The notes below the pieces were generated by a model. That model was not told where the DNA came from and searched no databases. It saw only the letters and a program-made list of their open reading frames with translations. DNA of 64,000 nt from NCBI GenBank assembly GCA_020634415.1, contig JACKBT010000002.1:186001-250000 (forward strand). Direction: 5' to 3'. The DNA comes from Ardenticatenaceae bacterium (GTDB lineage: Bacteria; Chloroflexota; Anaerolineae; Promineifilales; Promineifilaceae). Numbering within the stretch: the first letter of the stretch is position 1; every line of letters starts with the position of its first letter. Position numbers and translations under genes: made by a program. Shown in pieces: positions 9,116 through 16,026 of this stretch.

Positions 9116-9159
9116 GTGACCTCCAAACTAGATTTAACGAGTGTCACGATTTTAATTTT

Positions 9160-9173
9160 GGTCGGTAACGACC
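9160..9173. promoter_or_regulatory. Inverted repeat in the int/early divergent region
   Basis: GGTCG-GTAA-CGACC lies in the only 88 bp between the leftward integrase and the rightward early operon. Its place between divergent starts makes it a candidate operator controlling lysogeny versus early expression; no protein partner can be assigned. Confidence 0.4.
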
Positions 9174-9203
9174 ACGCTTACACCATAGCAAAAAGGAGAC
9201 ACC

Positions 9204-9536
9204 ATGAACGATTCGGCACTATTTGGGCAGCAATTCGGCTTAATTTTGGCAACGGCCGTTGCGCTCCTGTTTTTCAGTTACATCTACAACCGCTTCATTG
9301 ATTACCTGCACCAGCGCGGCCTAAACGAAGGCTTTACCTGGTTGGAGGTAGTCGTTGGTGTGGCCTTCACCTTACTGGCGGCCATGCCCTTAATCGGCTG
9401 GCGAAACAGCCTCATTCTCTTCGGCTGCTTTGCTTGCAGCGGCTTTTTTATGGCCGCAGGCGACCTCTGGCGTTTTGTCAAGGCACGGGAGGCTGAGCGG
9501 AAGCAGCGGTCAAACCGGATGAATGAGCAAGCCTAG
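9204..9536 (+). CDS. Small phage membrane protein (110 aa)
   Basis: First gene of the rightward operon, with AAAGGAG 5 bp before the ATG. Three hydrophobic segments are visible (about residues 8-30, 47-66 and 71-90), followed by a basic tail (KAREAERKQRS). It overlaps the next start by 14 bp, indicating translational coupling. Function unknown; position in an early operon and its membrane topology would fit superinfection exclusion. Confidence 0.6.
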   Translation: MNDSALFGQQFGLILATAVALLFFSYIYNRFIDYLHQRGLNEGFTWLEVVVGVAFTLLAAMPLIGWRNSLILFGCFACSGFFMAAGDLWRFVKAREAERKQRSNRMNEQA

Positions 9537-9747
9537 AGATTGGCCGAATAATGCCAAGACCGCTCGTGACCGGGCTGCCGAAGAGTTGGCCGCCTCCAAC
9601 CGCATCCTCATGGATCTGCGCAGCCGGATGCAAAAAGGGGAGTTTACCCGGCATGGTGCCTTGATAGATGTTCTGGAGGCCATCATGCACAACCAGACGG
9701 CCTTACGCCATTTAGAAAGCGTAGGGGCCGTCACACGACCGGAATAA
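9523..9747 (+). CDS. Small hypothetical phage protein (74 aa)
   Basis: Starts inside the end of the membrane protein gene (14-bp overlap). Predicted helical and soluble, with a charged N-terminus and several Met/His residues near LEAIMHNQTALRHLESV. No recognised domain. Confidence 0.5.
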   Translation: MSKPRDWPNNAKTARDRAAEELAASNRILMDLRSRMQKGEFTRHGALIDVLEAIMHNQTALRHLESVGAVTRPE

Positions 9748-9751
9748 GCCA

Positions 9752-9949
9752 ATGATCACCATCACACCATCGGCCGCAAACCTCATCCGCGCTTTTTTGC
9801 TTCAGCATGACCTACGCGGTGACTTATTAATCAAATATTGGAAACACCACTCTCCCTCGACTGAACCCAGTTCAAATTACCGTACATATCTTGGAAATAT
9901 GAACCGGTTCAGGCGAGTTCAGGGTGAAAAGGAGGAATATTGTGAGTGA
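9752..9949 (+). CDS. Doubtful small ORF (65 aa)
   Basis: The ATG lies 4 bp after the previous stop, which would fit coupling. Its second half, however, runs through the GTTCA repeat cluster and the Shine-Dalgarno of the next gene, so that part of the DNA seems to be regulatory. No domain seen. Confidence 0.3.
   Translation: MITITPSAANLIRAFLLQHDLRGDLLIKYWKHHSPSTEPSSNYRTYLGNMNRFRRVQGEKEEYCE
9862..9921. promoter_or_regulatory. Cluster of five GTTCA/TGAAC motifs before the replication genes
   Basis: Motif starts are at 9862, 9870, 9900, 9907 and 9917. The two in the middle form a perfect 12-bp palindrome, TGAACCGGTTCA (9900-9911). The cluster ends just before the AAAGGAGG of the next gene. A second cluster with the same pentamer lies at 13171-13269, so one phage or host DNA-binding protein may recognise both. 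Confidence 0.55.
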
Positions 9950-10124
9950 GGTAAAAGTCGGCGTTAAGCCGCCCAAAAGTACAGTCGTCGAATTCGTTGA
10001 AGGACAGTCGCGCGTGAAGGCAGAAATTCGGAACGGCTCCCTCGCCATTATCAAGCCTGATGGCAGTTCAGTCACCATTGTTGTGGAAAACGGCCGTCAC
10101 TCAGTTATCAGGAGCCTGGCATGA
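9942..10124 (+). CDS. Small hypothetical phage protein (60 aa, GTG start)
   Basis: The GTG at 9942 is chosen because AAAGGAGG lies 6 bp upstream; an in-frame GTG at 9924 would overlap that site. The product looks like a compact beta protein (VKAEIRNGSLAIIKPDGSSVTIVVENG). It overlaps the replication gene by 4 bp (ATGA), so the two are translationally coupled. Function unknown. Confidence 0.6.
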   Translation: MSEVKVGVKPPKSTVVEFVEGQSRVKAEIRNGSLAIIKPDGSSVTIVVENGRHSVIRSLA

Positions 10125-11047
10125 GCATTGATCTGCTGGCCCTCATCGCCGACGACCCAAATCGGGTGTCATACCATCCCGCATGGAACGAATTCACTGG
10201 TGGCGTAACCAGCACGATCTTCCTGAAGCAGATGATCTACTGGTGGGTCAAGCAGAAGCGGCAGCCATTTTATAAATTCAACGAACCATGCAGCCACCGC
10301 GCCTATAAAGACGGCGACAGTTGGCAAGAGGAGCTTGGCTTCTCCCGCAAGGAACTGGAGACGGCACGGGGGCGAATCGGCACTCGCACCAAAGGTGAAA
10401 TGAGCCAAGACAGCCTCATTTCTTACTGGATGGATGCCTCGCGCAAGACCTGGTACATCATCAATGAAAACCTGCTGTTGGAAAAATTAGCCGATATTTA
10501 TCCCCAAACTGTGGATAACTCCGTTGGTGTCCAGCAAAAGCTAATGCCCAAAAGTGACATTAGCAGCGAAGAAGAGGCTGACCTAATGCCCGAAAGTGAC
10601 ATTAGCAATGGGGAGCTAATGCCCGAAAGTGACATTAGCTATTGCCCGAAAGTGACATTAGAGCTAATGCCCGAAAGTGACATTAGATATACAGACACTA
10701 CCACAGACACCACCACAGACACCACTAAACCACCACCACTACCACCACCCAAACCCGCCAACGGCCGTTCCCAAAATGGTGGTGGTGGTGGTGACATTCA
10801 AAAAATGCTGGAAGGTGCAGGGATTTGGCCGCAGCAAGCAGGCCAATTAGCAACCCTGCCGCATATGTCACCGAACTTTGTGCAAGCCTGGCTGGACGCG
10901 CCACCTCTTGGTGACGACGGCCAGATAAATCACAAATTGCTCTGGTATCGGCTGAAGAACAACATCTCGCCACCGGAGATAGCGGACGAGCGCGATCTGC
11001 TTCATCAGCAAATCCCGGCTCACTTGAAAGGAATTATTAAATCATGA
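10121..11047 (+). CDS. Replication-initiator-like protein with internal iterons
   Basis: A 308-residue protein. Residues ~15-125 have the pattern of phage replication-initiation winged-helix proteins (HPAWNEF...STIFLKQMIYWWVKQ...SWQEELGFSRKELETARGRIGTR). A repeat-rich linker follows (four LMPxSDI units, about 140-190), then a Pro/Gly stretch and a C-terminal helical domain like the DnaD or lambda-O linker/tail regions. Probable role: origin recognition and recruitment of the host helicase. The iterons sit inside the gene, as in lambda O. It overlaps the neighbours on both sides by 4 bp. Confidence 0.6.
   Translation: MSIDLLALIADDPNRVSYHPAWNEFTGGVTSTIFLKQMIYWWVKQKRQPFYKFNEPCSHRAYKDGDSWQEELGFSRKELETARGRIGTRTKGEMSQDSLISYWMDASRKTWYIINENLLLEKLADIYPQTVDNSVGVQQKLMPKSDISSEEEADLMPESDISNGELMPESDISYCPKVTLELMPESDIRYTDTTTDTTTDTTKPPPLPPPKPANGRSQNGGGGGDIQKMLEGAGIWPQQAGQLATLPHMSPNFVQAWLDAPPLGDDGQINHKLLWYRLKNNISPPEIADERDLLHQQIPAHLKGIIKS
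10541..10686 (+). repeat. Five 23-bp iterons, candidate replication origin
   Basis: Copies start at 10541, 10583, 10616, 10639 and 10664. Each begins CTAATG (CTATTG in the fourth) and ends CATTAG, exact inverted arms around an 11-bp core CCCGAAAGTGA, so each iteron is itself an interrupted palindrome. Copies 1, 2, 3 and 5 are read in one frame as LMP(K/E)SDI; copy 4 is in another frame yet has the same DNA, showing that selection acts on DNA. Confidence 0.75.
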
Positions 11048-11358
11048 CCACATCAACCCACACCCTCACCCGCTCTCTGCAAGCCCTGGCCGTCTTTGGC
11101 TCTAGCTGGTATGCCAGCCTAGAGCTTGGCTACCGCGCTTCCAACGTGGTCAACAACCACGTGGCGCGGCTGGAACTGCGCTGCGGCCTGCACCTGGTGC
11201 GACGAGACGAGCGCGGCAAGCGAACGGCCATTCTCAATGAGTCTGGCCGCGACGCAATCAAATTATTCAATGGAGGTACTGCCGACAACAGGGATTTGGC
11301 ACATCACCAGCATAAAGTTACGGCCGTTCCCGGTCTCGTCAATCGAGAAGGCCACTAA
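11044..11358 (+). CDS. LysR-type winged-helix DNA-binding protein without effector domain
   Basis: 104 residues. Positions ~8-75 follow the LysR N-terminal HTH layout: LQALAVFGSSW, then SNVVNNHVARLELRCGLHLVRRDERGKRTAILNESGRDAI, corresponding to the recognition helix, wing and linker helix. The ligand-binding domain of true LysR regulators is missing, so it probably acts as a small DNA-binding factor. It overlaps the replication gene by 4 bp (ATGA). Confidence 0.5.
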   Translation: MTTSTHTLTRSLQALAVFGSSWYASLELGYRASNVVNNHVARLELRCGLHLVRRDERGKRTAILNESGRDAIKLFNGGTADNRDLAHHQHKVTAVPGLVNREGH

Positions 11359-11379
11359 ATAATAAAGGAGACAAAGTAA

Positions 11380-12129
11380 ATGCGATACAAGACTGTTGGT
11401 TTGAAATTCGGCATGACCCAGAACCTGGGCGATTACACCAATACCAGGCCAGAGGTGGAGTTGGTGGCTGAACTGAGCGATGATGATGACGTTCACCAGG
11501 CTCTGGGTGAATTGTCTGGCCTGGCCACAACCACCGTTCACAACCTGGTGGATGATGAATTGGAGTTTGCAGGCCGGGAAGTCAAATACAGCACCGAGCA
11601 GCTGTACCAGGTACGTTACTCGAAGCTGCGCCGATGTGTGGTCATCTTCCCTGCCGGTCTCGACCTGCCCGTCGAGCGCACTTGGAAAGAGGCCGATTCC
11701 TGGAACAGTGCTGGTCATTCCTGGCCGAGCCGTATGCGGTTGGCAACGGCCGAAAAAGCAGCAAACCAATGCCGGGAGGAGAGTTATGTGCTGGTCTTTT
11801 TCCCCCATGCCAAGAACGTTGACAGTAACCAACTGCCAGCCTTGCCAGACCCAGGGCCAGAACCGGTTTGGTACACCAAAGGTCTGGCGGATTTGTTTGG
11901 TCGTTTGCAGATTCGTGACAAGGATGTGTGGGAAGAGTTGGCCCTCTTGCCCCACGTCACGGCCGATTACCTGCAAGCTCTGTATAACGCAGACGCAGAA
12001 CGCCGGAACTCCACCCAGGGATTGATCGCCATTATCCGCGACAACAAACCCTGGCCGCCAGTGCGGGAATTGGCCGAGCCTGAAGACGATGAAGACGACG
12101 ATGAGGATTGGGACGATGACGACTTCTAG
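11380..12129 (+). CDS. Hypothetical early protein with SSB-like acidic tail
   Basis: 249 residues; AAAGGAG precedes the ATG. The N-terminus (VGLKFGMTQNLGDYTNTRPEVELVAELSD, split over strands) resembles a phage family often seen next to replication genes. The last ~20 residues are almost all Asp/Glu and end in Phe (EDWDDDDF). Acidic tails with a terminal aromatic residue are typical of bacterial SSB and T7 gp2.5, where they contact replication partners. An ssDNA-binding role is therefore possible, but no OB-fold signature is obvious. Confidence 0.45.
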   Translation: MRYKTVGLKFGMTQNLGDYTNTRPEVELVAELSDDDDVHQALGELSGLATTTVHNLVDDELEFAGREVKYSTEQLYQVRYSKLRRCVVIFPAGLDLPVERTWKEADSWNSAGHSWPSRMRLATAEKAANQCREESYVLVFFPHAKNVDSNQLPALPDPGPEPVWYTKGLADLFGRLQIRDKDVWEELALLPHVTADYLQALYNADAERRNSTQGLIAIIRDNKPWPPVRELAEPEDDEDDDEDWDDDDF

Positions 12130-12260
12130 TGTAACGCGCATGATCCTGGACAACCAGCACATCCTCACCATCCTGCCCTGCACCTGCTTCCAGCGTGCCG
12201 GCATCGTCTACGTCTGTCCGCATCATTGGCGCACGGCCAAATTAAACAAGGAGGTAACGC

Positions 12261-12350
12261 ATGGAAGCACTGACCATCATCTGCAACCTGAAGGCGGCTC
12301 TGCCGCTGGCTCTGCTGATGATGGCCTTTCTCCTCCGCCGAAATAAATAG
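12261..12350 (+). CDS. 29-residue membrane peptide
   Basis: ATG with an excellent AAGGAGG 7 bp upstream; the product is a single hydrophobic helix (LPLALLMMAFLL) with a basic end (RRNK). The gene ends exactly where a strong hairpin begins. It is too short for standard gene callers. Function unknown; a holin-like or toxin-like role would fit the shape. Confidence 0.5.
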   Translation: MEALTIICNLKAALPLALLMMAFLLRRNK

Positions 12351-12377
12351 AGCCTCGCGGTTGCAGCGCGAGGCTCT
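12349..12377 (+). repeat. Strong hairpin after the 29-aa gene
   Basis: AGAGCCTCGCG and CGCGAGGCTCT form an 11-bp perfect stem around a 7-nt loop. No T-run follows, so it may be a weak terminator, a pause or an RNA-processing site within the early operon. Confidence 0.5.
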
Positions 12378-12402
12378 GGGATAGAGAAGGCCATCAAATA
12401 TG

Positions 12403-12457
12403 ACGGCCGTTTCTGCGCCAAACAAGTTGGCGTTGCCATTGTAGCAGAAACGGCCGT
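12403..12457. repeat. Long inverted repeat containing two ACGGCCGT octamers
   Basis: ACGGCCGTTTCTGC (12403-12416) pairs exactly with 12444-12457, and inside it CGCCAA pairs with TTGGCG. The structure ends 15 bp before the next ATG and could hide its ribosome binding site, since no Shine-Dalgarno is visible there. Confidence 0.55.
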
Positions 12458-12472
12458 TGCTTATCAAATCTT

Positions 12473-13531
12473 ATGGACCCGTTAGAAGAAATCAAAAAAC
12501 TGAAAGCAGCCGAGCAGAACCAACCGGCCCTGTGGCCAATGGCCTTGCTTGGCATCGCCGTCCTGTTCATTGTCTCCAGCCTGTGGGGCTGGCTGCTCAT
12601 GCAAGATAATATTCAGCCACTCCCCACGCCCATCGTCACTTCGGCCTGGCAGGCGACACGCCCCCTGCTGCCTACACCTACCCTGGCTCCCACACGCCCA
12701 CGCGCTACGGCCGCGCCCACAAGGGCCGTCAAGCCAGCCAACACCGCCACCGCTGCACCTTCGGCAACGGCAACGGTCGCCGCTACTTACACACCCTATC
12801 CCACCCACACGGCCGCGCCGACCTACACACCCTACCCCACCCCCACCGATGCCCCCACAGCGACGGCGACGGCCACAGACACACCCACGCCGCTGCCGAC
12901 AGCTTCTCCCACCCCTACAACGCAGCCCACAGGCACAGCGACGGCCGCGCCCATCATCATCCCTGCGCCGGAAACGGCCGTTGCCGGCAGCAGTGGCGGC
13001 TGGCAGCAGTTCATCCTCGATGCGGGCATGATCCTGGTTTTGATTATGGCCGCTTTGCTTTTGTATGTGGAAGCGACAACAATCCGTTATCGGGTTCGGT
13101 CGGCCGCAACGCGCCCGTCACCCCCAACACCAGCCTCCCCCACTCCCCCCACAAAGGCCGCTCCGCCGCGTGAACTGCGGCGAGTTCAGCCGAGTTCAGC
13201 CAGTTCACGGCGAGTTGAACCAGTTGAACTGGTTGAACTCGAACCAGTTCAGGGAGTTCAGCCGGTTCAACTGCCTTTCAGCAAGGACAGGCCGCCCACA
13301 GCGGCCGAGAAAGCCTTCATCCGCAAACGCTATGCAGAGACTGGCAATCTCACCGCCATCTGCTTCGAGTGCTACGACTCGAAGGGTGGCAAGGTGTGGG
13401 ATTGGGTAAAAGAGGCTGTTGAGGAACAGGGTGGGGAGGAAACGATCACGCGGCCCAAGCAAGTCGAGGCTGTCCCGCGCCGTCAAATCTTTATCAACAC
13501 CGCCCAGGGCCGTCGCGGGTTGCACTCATAG
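12473..13531 (+). CDS. Membrane protein with Thr/Pro stalk and C-terminal soluble domain
   Basis: 352 residues. A first membrane helix lies at ~20-42, then a ~100-residue Thr/Pro/Ala stalk of the type found on Chloroflexota surface proteins, a second helix at ~180-205, and a cytoplasmic tail whose end (PPTAAEKAFIRKRYAETGNL) looks helical. The tail segment rich in VEP/VEL/VQP is encoded by the GTTCA repeat cluster, so its composition may be dictated by DNA. It lies upstream of the ParM gene in the same operon. No known family. Confidence 0.6.
   Translation: MDPLEEIKKLKAAEQNQPALWPMALLGIAVLFIVSSLWGWLLMQDNIQPLPTPIVTSAWQATRPLLPTPTLAPTRPRATAAPTRAVKPANTATAAPSATATVAATYTPYPTHTAAPTYTPYPTPTDAPTATATATDTPTPLPTASPTPTTQPTGTATAAPIIIPAPETAVAGSSGGWQQFILDAGMILVLIMAALLLYVEATTIRYRVRSAATRPSPPTPASPTPPTKAAPPRELRRVQPSSASSRRVEPVELVELEPVQGVQPVQLPFSKDRPPTAAEKAFIRKRYAETGNLTAICFECYDSKGGKVWDWVKEAVEEQGGEETITRPKQVEAVPRRQIFINTAQGRRGLHS
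13171..13269. repeat. Array of ten GTTCA/TGAAC motifs, candidate centromere or operator
   Basis: Motif starts are 13171, 13184, 13194, 13203, 13216, 13225, 13234, 13247, 13256 and 13265, i.e. steps of 13, 10, 9, 13, 9, 9, 13, 9, 9 bp. The near-regular 9-9-13 spacing spans 99 bp and lies 0.5 kb before the ParM-like gene. The array is inside a coding sequence. ParMRC-type plasmids have centromeres of tandem short repeats bound by ParR, which is the model here. Confidence 0.55.
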
Positions 13532-13540
13532 GAGGATGTT

Positions 13541-13762
13541 ATGTCACTCATAGGTAATTTTTTCAACAAGGTTGGGCAGGGCAAGGTGAGAGGCGAGAAT
13601 GGACACGTAACCATTCAGCCTGTCAAGACGGTATCGCTAAAACAATACCTTTCTGCTCGCCAATCAGCCGAATCCAATCAAATAGATATTGACATTCTGA
13701 TTTCCCGCCATGAGGCAGGGAATCTGCATTACAACAATTTTGGCGATATTGATTTTCGCTAA
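13541..13762 (+). CDS. Small hypothetical protein upstream of ParM (73 aa)
   Basis: AGGAGG lies 6 bp before the ATG, and the ParM ribosome binding site overlaps its stop. The protein is soluble and basic in its first third (FFNKVGQGKVRGENGHV), then mixed. It is not clearly a ParR, but its coupling to ParM suggests a related task. Confidence 0.6.
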   Translation: MSLIGNFFNKVGQGKVRGENGHVTIQPVKTVSLKQYLSARQSAESNQIDIDILISRHEAGNLHYNNFGDIDFR

Positions 13763-13772
13763 GGAGTACATC

Positions 13773-14756
13773 ATGAATTTTGGACTAGATTTAGGATATG
13801 GAGCTATCAAGCTCGTCGGCGAATATGGTGGCATTGAATTGCCTTCCCACATCGCCACCAGCAGCGGCCCGGTGGCCGCTGACTTAGCAGGCATCGAGGC
13901 AACGGAACGGCCGTTGCTCATTAAGACCATCCCGCATCAACCATATTGGTGTGGTCTTGGTGCGCATGCCTACGGCCGCGCCATCGAGAATATGGATTAT
14001 GACCGGCTCATTGGCAGCGTCGAGGTGCAGGTGCTACTCTATGCGGCCTTCACCCGCTACATGCACCAGTGCCACATCATCCCCAAAACCGCCAGCGTCA
14101 CACTCTACGTTGGCCTGCCATTGGAGCCGATCTCCGGCGACAAGGGCGAGGTGGACAATGTGGTGGCAGCCGTGCGCCAATGGCTCGTCGGTGTCCATCA
14201 CTGGCAAGCCGACGCCCAGCCTTACAGCCTCAGCGTGAAAGCCGTCCATGTCGCCAGCCAGCCCATGGGCGCGTACTTCGATTACATTCTGGCCGATGAC
14301 GGCCGTCCGCGTCATGCTGCCCACCTGGGCCAGGAGGTTGGCGTGATTAGCGTCGGCTTCAACACCGTCGAACGCCAGGTCTTTCAATCTGGCACATTCA
14401 TCCCCCGCTTCACGGCTGGCAGCCAAGACGGTGTGCGGCGGCTGCTGGAGCGCGTCAACGGCCGTTCCCAGGGCTTGTACAGTTTAGGCGAATTGGATGC
14501 CAAGCTGCGCCTGGGCAACCTGGAAACCCACCAGGACATCGAGGACTGGGCGCGGCAAGTATTGGGCAAGGTGGAGGCCAGTTGGGGCCGTGACTGGCGA
14601 CGCTTTGCCCACGTTATTTTAGTAGGTGGTGGAGCGCGGCTACTCAACGGCCGTCTGCTGTCCAAATTCGAGGGCAAAGCCAGCCTGCCGGATGACCCCG
14701 TGATGGCGATTGCCCAGGGCTTATACAAGCTGGCAGTGGCGAAGGAGGCGAAATGA
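13773..14756 (+). CDS. ParM/StbA-like actin-family ATPase
   Basis: 327 residues; the ATG at 13773 has AAGGAG 6 bp upstream. Actin-fold motifs are in order: phosphate-1 FGLDLGYGAIKL (residues 3-14), VYVGLPLEPI-like strand near 110, phosphate-2 VISVGFNTVE (~190), and the adenosine motif HVILVGGGARLL (~285). In ParM the phosphate-2 loop is usually IDxGxxT; here Ser replaces that Asp. ParM filaments push apart plasmid copies through a ParR-centromere complex. In a prophage this suggests a low-copy extrachromosomal phase or DNA positioning during growth. It overlaps the next gene by 4 bp. Confidence 0.75.
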   Translation: MNFGLDLGYGAIKLVGEYGGIELPSHIATSSGPVAADLAGIEATERPLLIKTIPHQPYWCGLGAHAYGRAIENMDYDRLIGSVEVQVLLYAAFTRYMHQCHIIPKTASVTLYVGLPLEPISGDKGEVDNVVAAVRQWLVGVHHWQADAQPYSLSVKAVHVASQPMGAYFDYILADDGRPRHAAHLGQEVGVISVGFNTVERQVFQSGTFIPRFTAGSQDGVRRLLERVNGRSQGLYSLGELDAKLRLGNLETHQDIEDWARQVLGKVEASWGRDWRRFAHVILVGGGARLLNGRLLSKFEGKASLPDDPVMAIAQGLYKLAVAKEAK

Positions 14757-15394
14757 ACATTGAAGGCACTGTCAAATGGTTCAGCCGACAAAAAGGATAC
14801 GGCTTCATTGTCAGCACGCAAGCCATTGGTGATGTCTTTGTCCACTACTCGCAGATTGAAGAAAAATCTGGGCTAGACGGCCGTCGCAACCTCTACGAAG
14901 GCGACCGTGTGCGTTTTGATTTGGTAGATAATGGGCGCGGTCCAGCCTCCGCACCAGGTGCGGAGGCTGCGCTCATGAAACACCTCATCGGTCGTTTTGC
15001 AGGCGAGTGCCCAGAGTGCGAGAGAGATTTAGTCATTCGCCAGAACCAAACGACACACAACTACTTCATTGGCTGTTCGCAATGGCCTGCCTGTGAATAC
15101 ACAGCCAAATTGCCCGAAAGCCTACGCATGGAATTACTCGATGCGCCCACGCTTTTTCCGTTGGATGAAGAAACTCCCGCAGAGCCAATACCAGTGCTAC
15201 AGATTAGGCCATTACTACCGAACGAGAGAGTCCCTTTGGTTTCAGCCTATGGCGACTTACGACCGTGTGATATGTGCGAGGATCAGGCATGGTACAAAGC
15301 CACCGTTGGCAATCAACATCATTACCTATGCCTTCGCCATAAAACAGAGATCGAGCAAGCATTGGCGGCCGCAGATGAGGAAGAGAAGGAATAG
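14753..15394 (+). CDS. Cold-shock domain fused to topoisomerase-type and second zinc fingers
   Basis: 213 residues. Residues 1-65 are a cold-shock OB domain with RNP1 (KGYGFIV) and RNP2 (VFVHYS). Residues ~80-115 form a topoisomerase-C4-like zinc ribbon (CPEC, then FIGCSQWPACEYT), and ~160-190 hold a further CDMC...CLRH pair. Cold-shock domains bind single-stranded RNA or DNA and topoisomerase ribbons bind ssDNA, so the fusion is probably a phage nucleic-acid chaperone. I know no characterised protein with this exact order. It is coupled to ParM by ATGA overlap. Confidence 0.75.
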   Translation: MNIEGTVKWFSRQKGYGFIVSTQAIGDVFVHYSQIEEKSGLDGRRNLYEGDRVRFDLVDNGRGPASAPGAEAALMKHLIGRFAGECPECERDLVIRQNQTTHNYFIGCSQWPACEYTAKLPESLRMELLDAPTLFPLDEETPAEPIPVLQIRPLLPNERVPLVSAYGDLRPCDMCEDQAWYKATVGNQHHYLCLRHKTEIEQALAAADEEEKE

Positions 15395-15396
15395 AG

Positions 15397-15654
15397 ATGA
15401 GAGGTGCAATTTTTCAGGAAATCGCCAACGAGCGAGCCAAGCAAGATGGGAAATGGGGTGAGCAGAATCATGATGATTATCGCTGGCTGGCAATTCTCAC
15501 CGAGGAGATCGGCGAAGTGGCACAGGCCGCGCTGCATGATGAGTTTGGCGGCCGTGCAGCCGGAACACTGCAAGACGAATTGATACAGGTCGCAGCCGTT
15601 GCCGTTTCGTGGTTGGAATGTATAGAGAGGAGAAATGGCACGACCGGAGCTTGA
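15397..15654 (+). CDS. MazG-like nucleotide pyrophosphohydrolase
   Basis: 85 residues with the all-alpha NTP-PPase pattern: IANERAKQDGKWGEQ, then the metal-binding ILTEEIGEVAQAAL (ExxE(x)n helix) and DELIQVAAVAVSW. Such phage enzymes hydrolyse (d)NTPs or alarmones to adjust nucleotide pools during replication. It starts 2 bp after the cold-shock gene stop and overlaps the ParR-like gene by 20 bp. Confidence 0.75.
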   Translation: MRGAIFQEIANERAKQDGKWGEQNHDDYRWLAILTEEIGEVAQAALHDEFGGRAAGTLQDELIQVAAVAVSWLECIERRNGTTGA

Positions 15655-15862
15655 TTACGAACCGGTGACGATCAACATCAAGCTGCGGCTGCACCCGGAG
15701 CATGATGCCGATCTCCTCGCCTGGTTCAACAACCTCCCGGAGCGAGGCAGGGCAACGGCCGTTATCACCCGCCTCCGCACCGGCAAAGCACCAATGGCGG
15801 AATCCGCCATTGGTATGAGTGACGATGACGTTACCAACGCCCTGGCCTCGCTGCTTCTATAG
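15635..15862 (+). CDS. ParR-like ribbon-helix-helix protein
   Basis: 75 residues. The N-terminal part (VTINIKLRLHPEHDADLLAW, then LPERGRATAVITRLRTGK) has the strand-helix-helix pattern of small RHH proteins of the ParR/CopG sort, in which the beta strand reads DNA bases. The acidic C-terminus (MSDDDVTNALASLL) could contact the ParM filament, as ParR tails do. The gene is in the same operon as ParM, separated by two genes, and is followed at once by a pair of direct repeats. A plain transcriptional repressor is the alternative. Confidence 0.5.
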   Translation: MARPELDYEPVTINIKLRLHPEHDADLLAWFNNLPERGRATAVITRLRTGKAPMAESAIGMSDDDVTNALASLLL

Positions 15863-15905
15863 TTTTTTGCGTCAAACAATTTTTTTATCCGTTTTTTGCG
15901 TCAAA
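15862..15905 (+). repeat. Pair of 15-bp direct repeats after the ParR-like gene
   Basis: GTTTTTTGCGTCAAA occurs at 15862-15876 and 15891-15905, 29 bp apart and in an AT-rich tract. The spacing is close to three helical turns, as for a protein binding one face of DNA; candidate centromere or operator of the RHH protein. Confidence 0.5.
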
Positions 15906-15912
15906 TAATGAA

Positions 15913-16026
15913 ATGAACTGTTTAATTGCTTTACTAATTTTCGGACTGATTGTCACTTTTTTTGTAGTGTGTGCTTGTATGCTCAGTAGTCGCATCAGTC
16001 AGATGAAGGAAGAAAATAATGAGTGA
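15913..16026 (+). CDS. 37-residue single-span membrane peptide
   Basis: An ATG-started ORF ending at the TGA at 16024, overlapping the next gene by 8 bp. Residues ~3-25 form a hydrophobic helix with three Cys, followed by a charged tail (RISQMKEENNE). No Shine-Dalgarno is visible. Probably real from the overlap pattern, but unproven. Confidence 0.4.
   Translation: MNCLIALLIFGLIVTFFVVCACMLSSRISQMKEENNE

Noticed and set aside
12116..12346. Possible 76-codon ORF after the acidic-tail gene
   Set aside because: Its second half overlaps the 29-aa gene, which has a perfect ribosome site; the first half could still be a short Cys-rich ORF but support is weak.
13171..13269. CRISPR array
   Set aside because: Repeats are only 5 bp long with 4-8 bp spacers and lie in a coding frame; no CRISPR or cas genes anywhere in the window.
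13541..13762. ParR identity for the 73-aa protein just before ParM
   Set aside because: No strand-helix-helix pattern; the protein at 15635-15862 fits ParR better, so only a positional hint remains.
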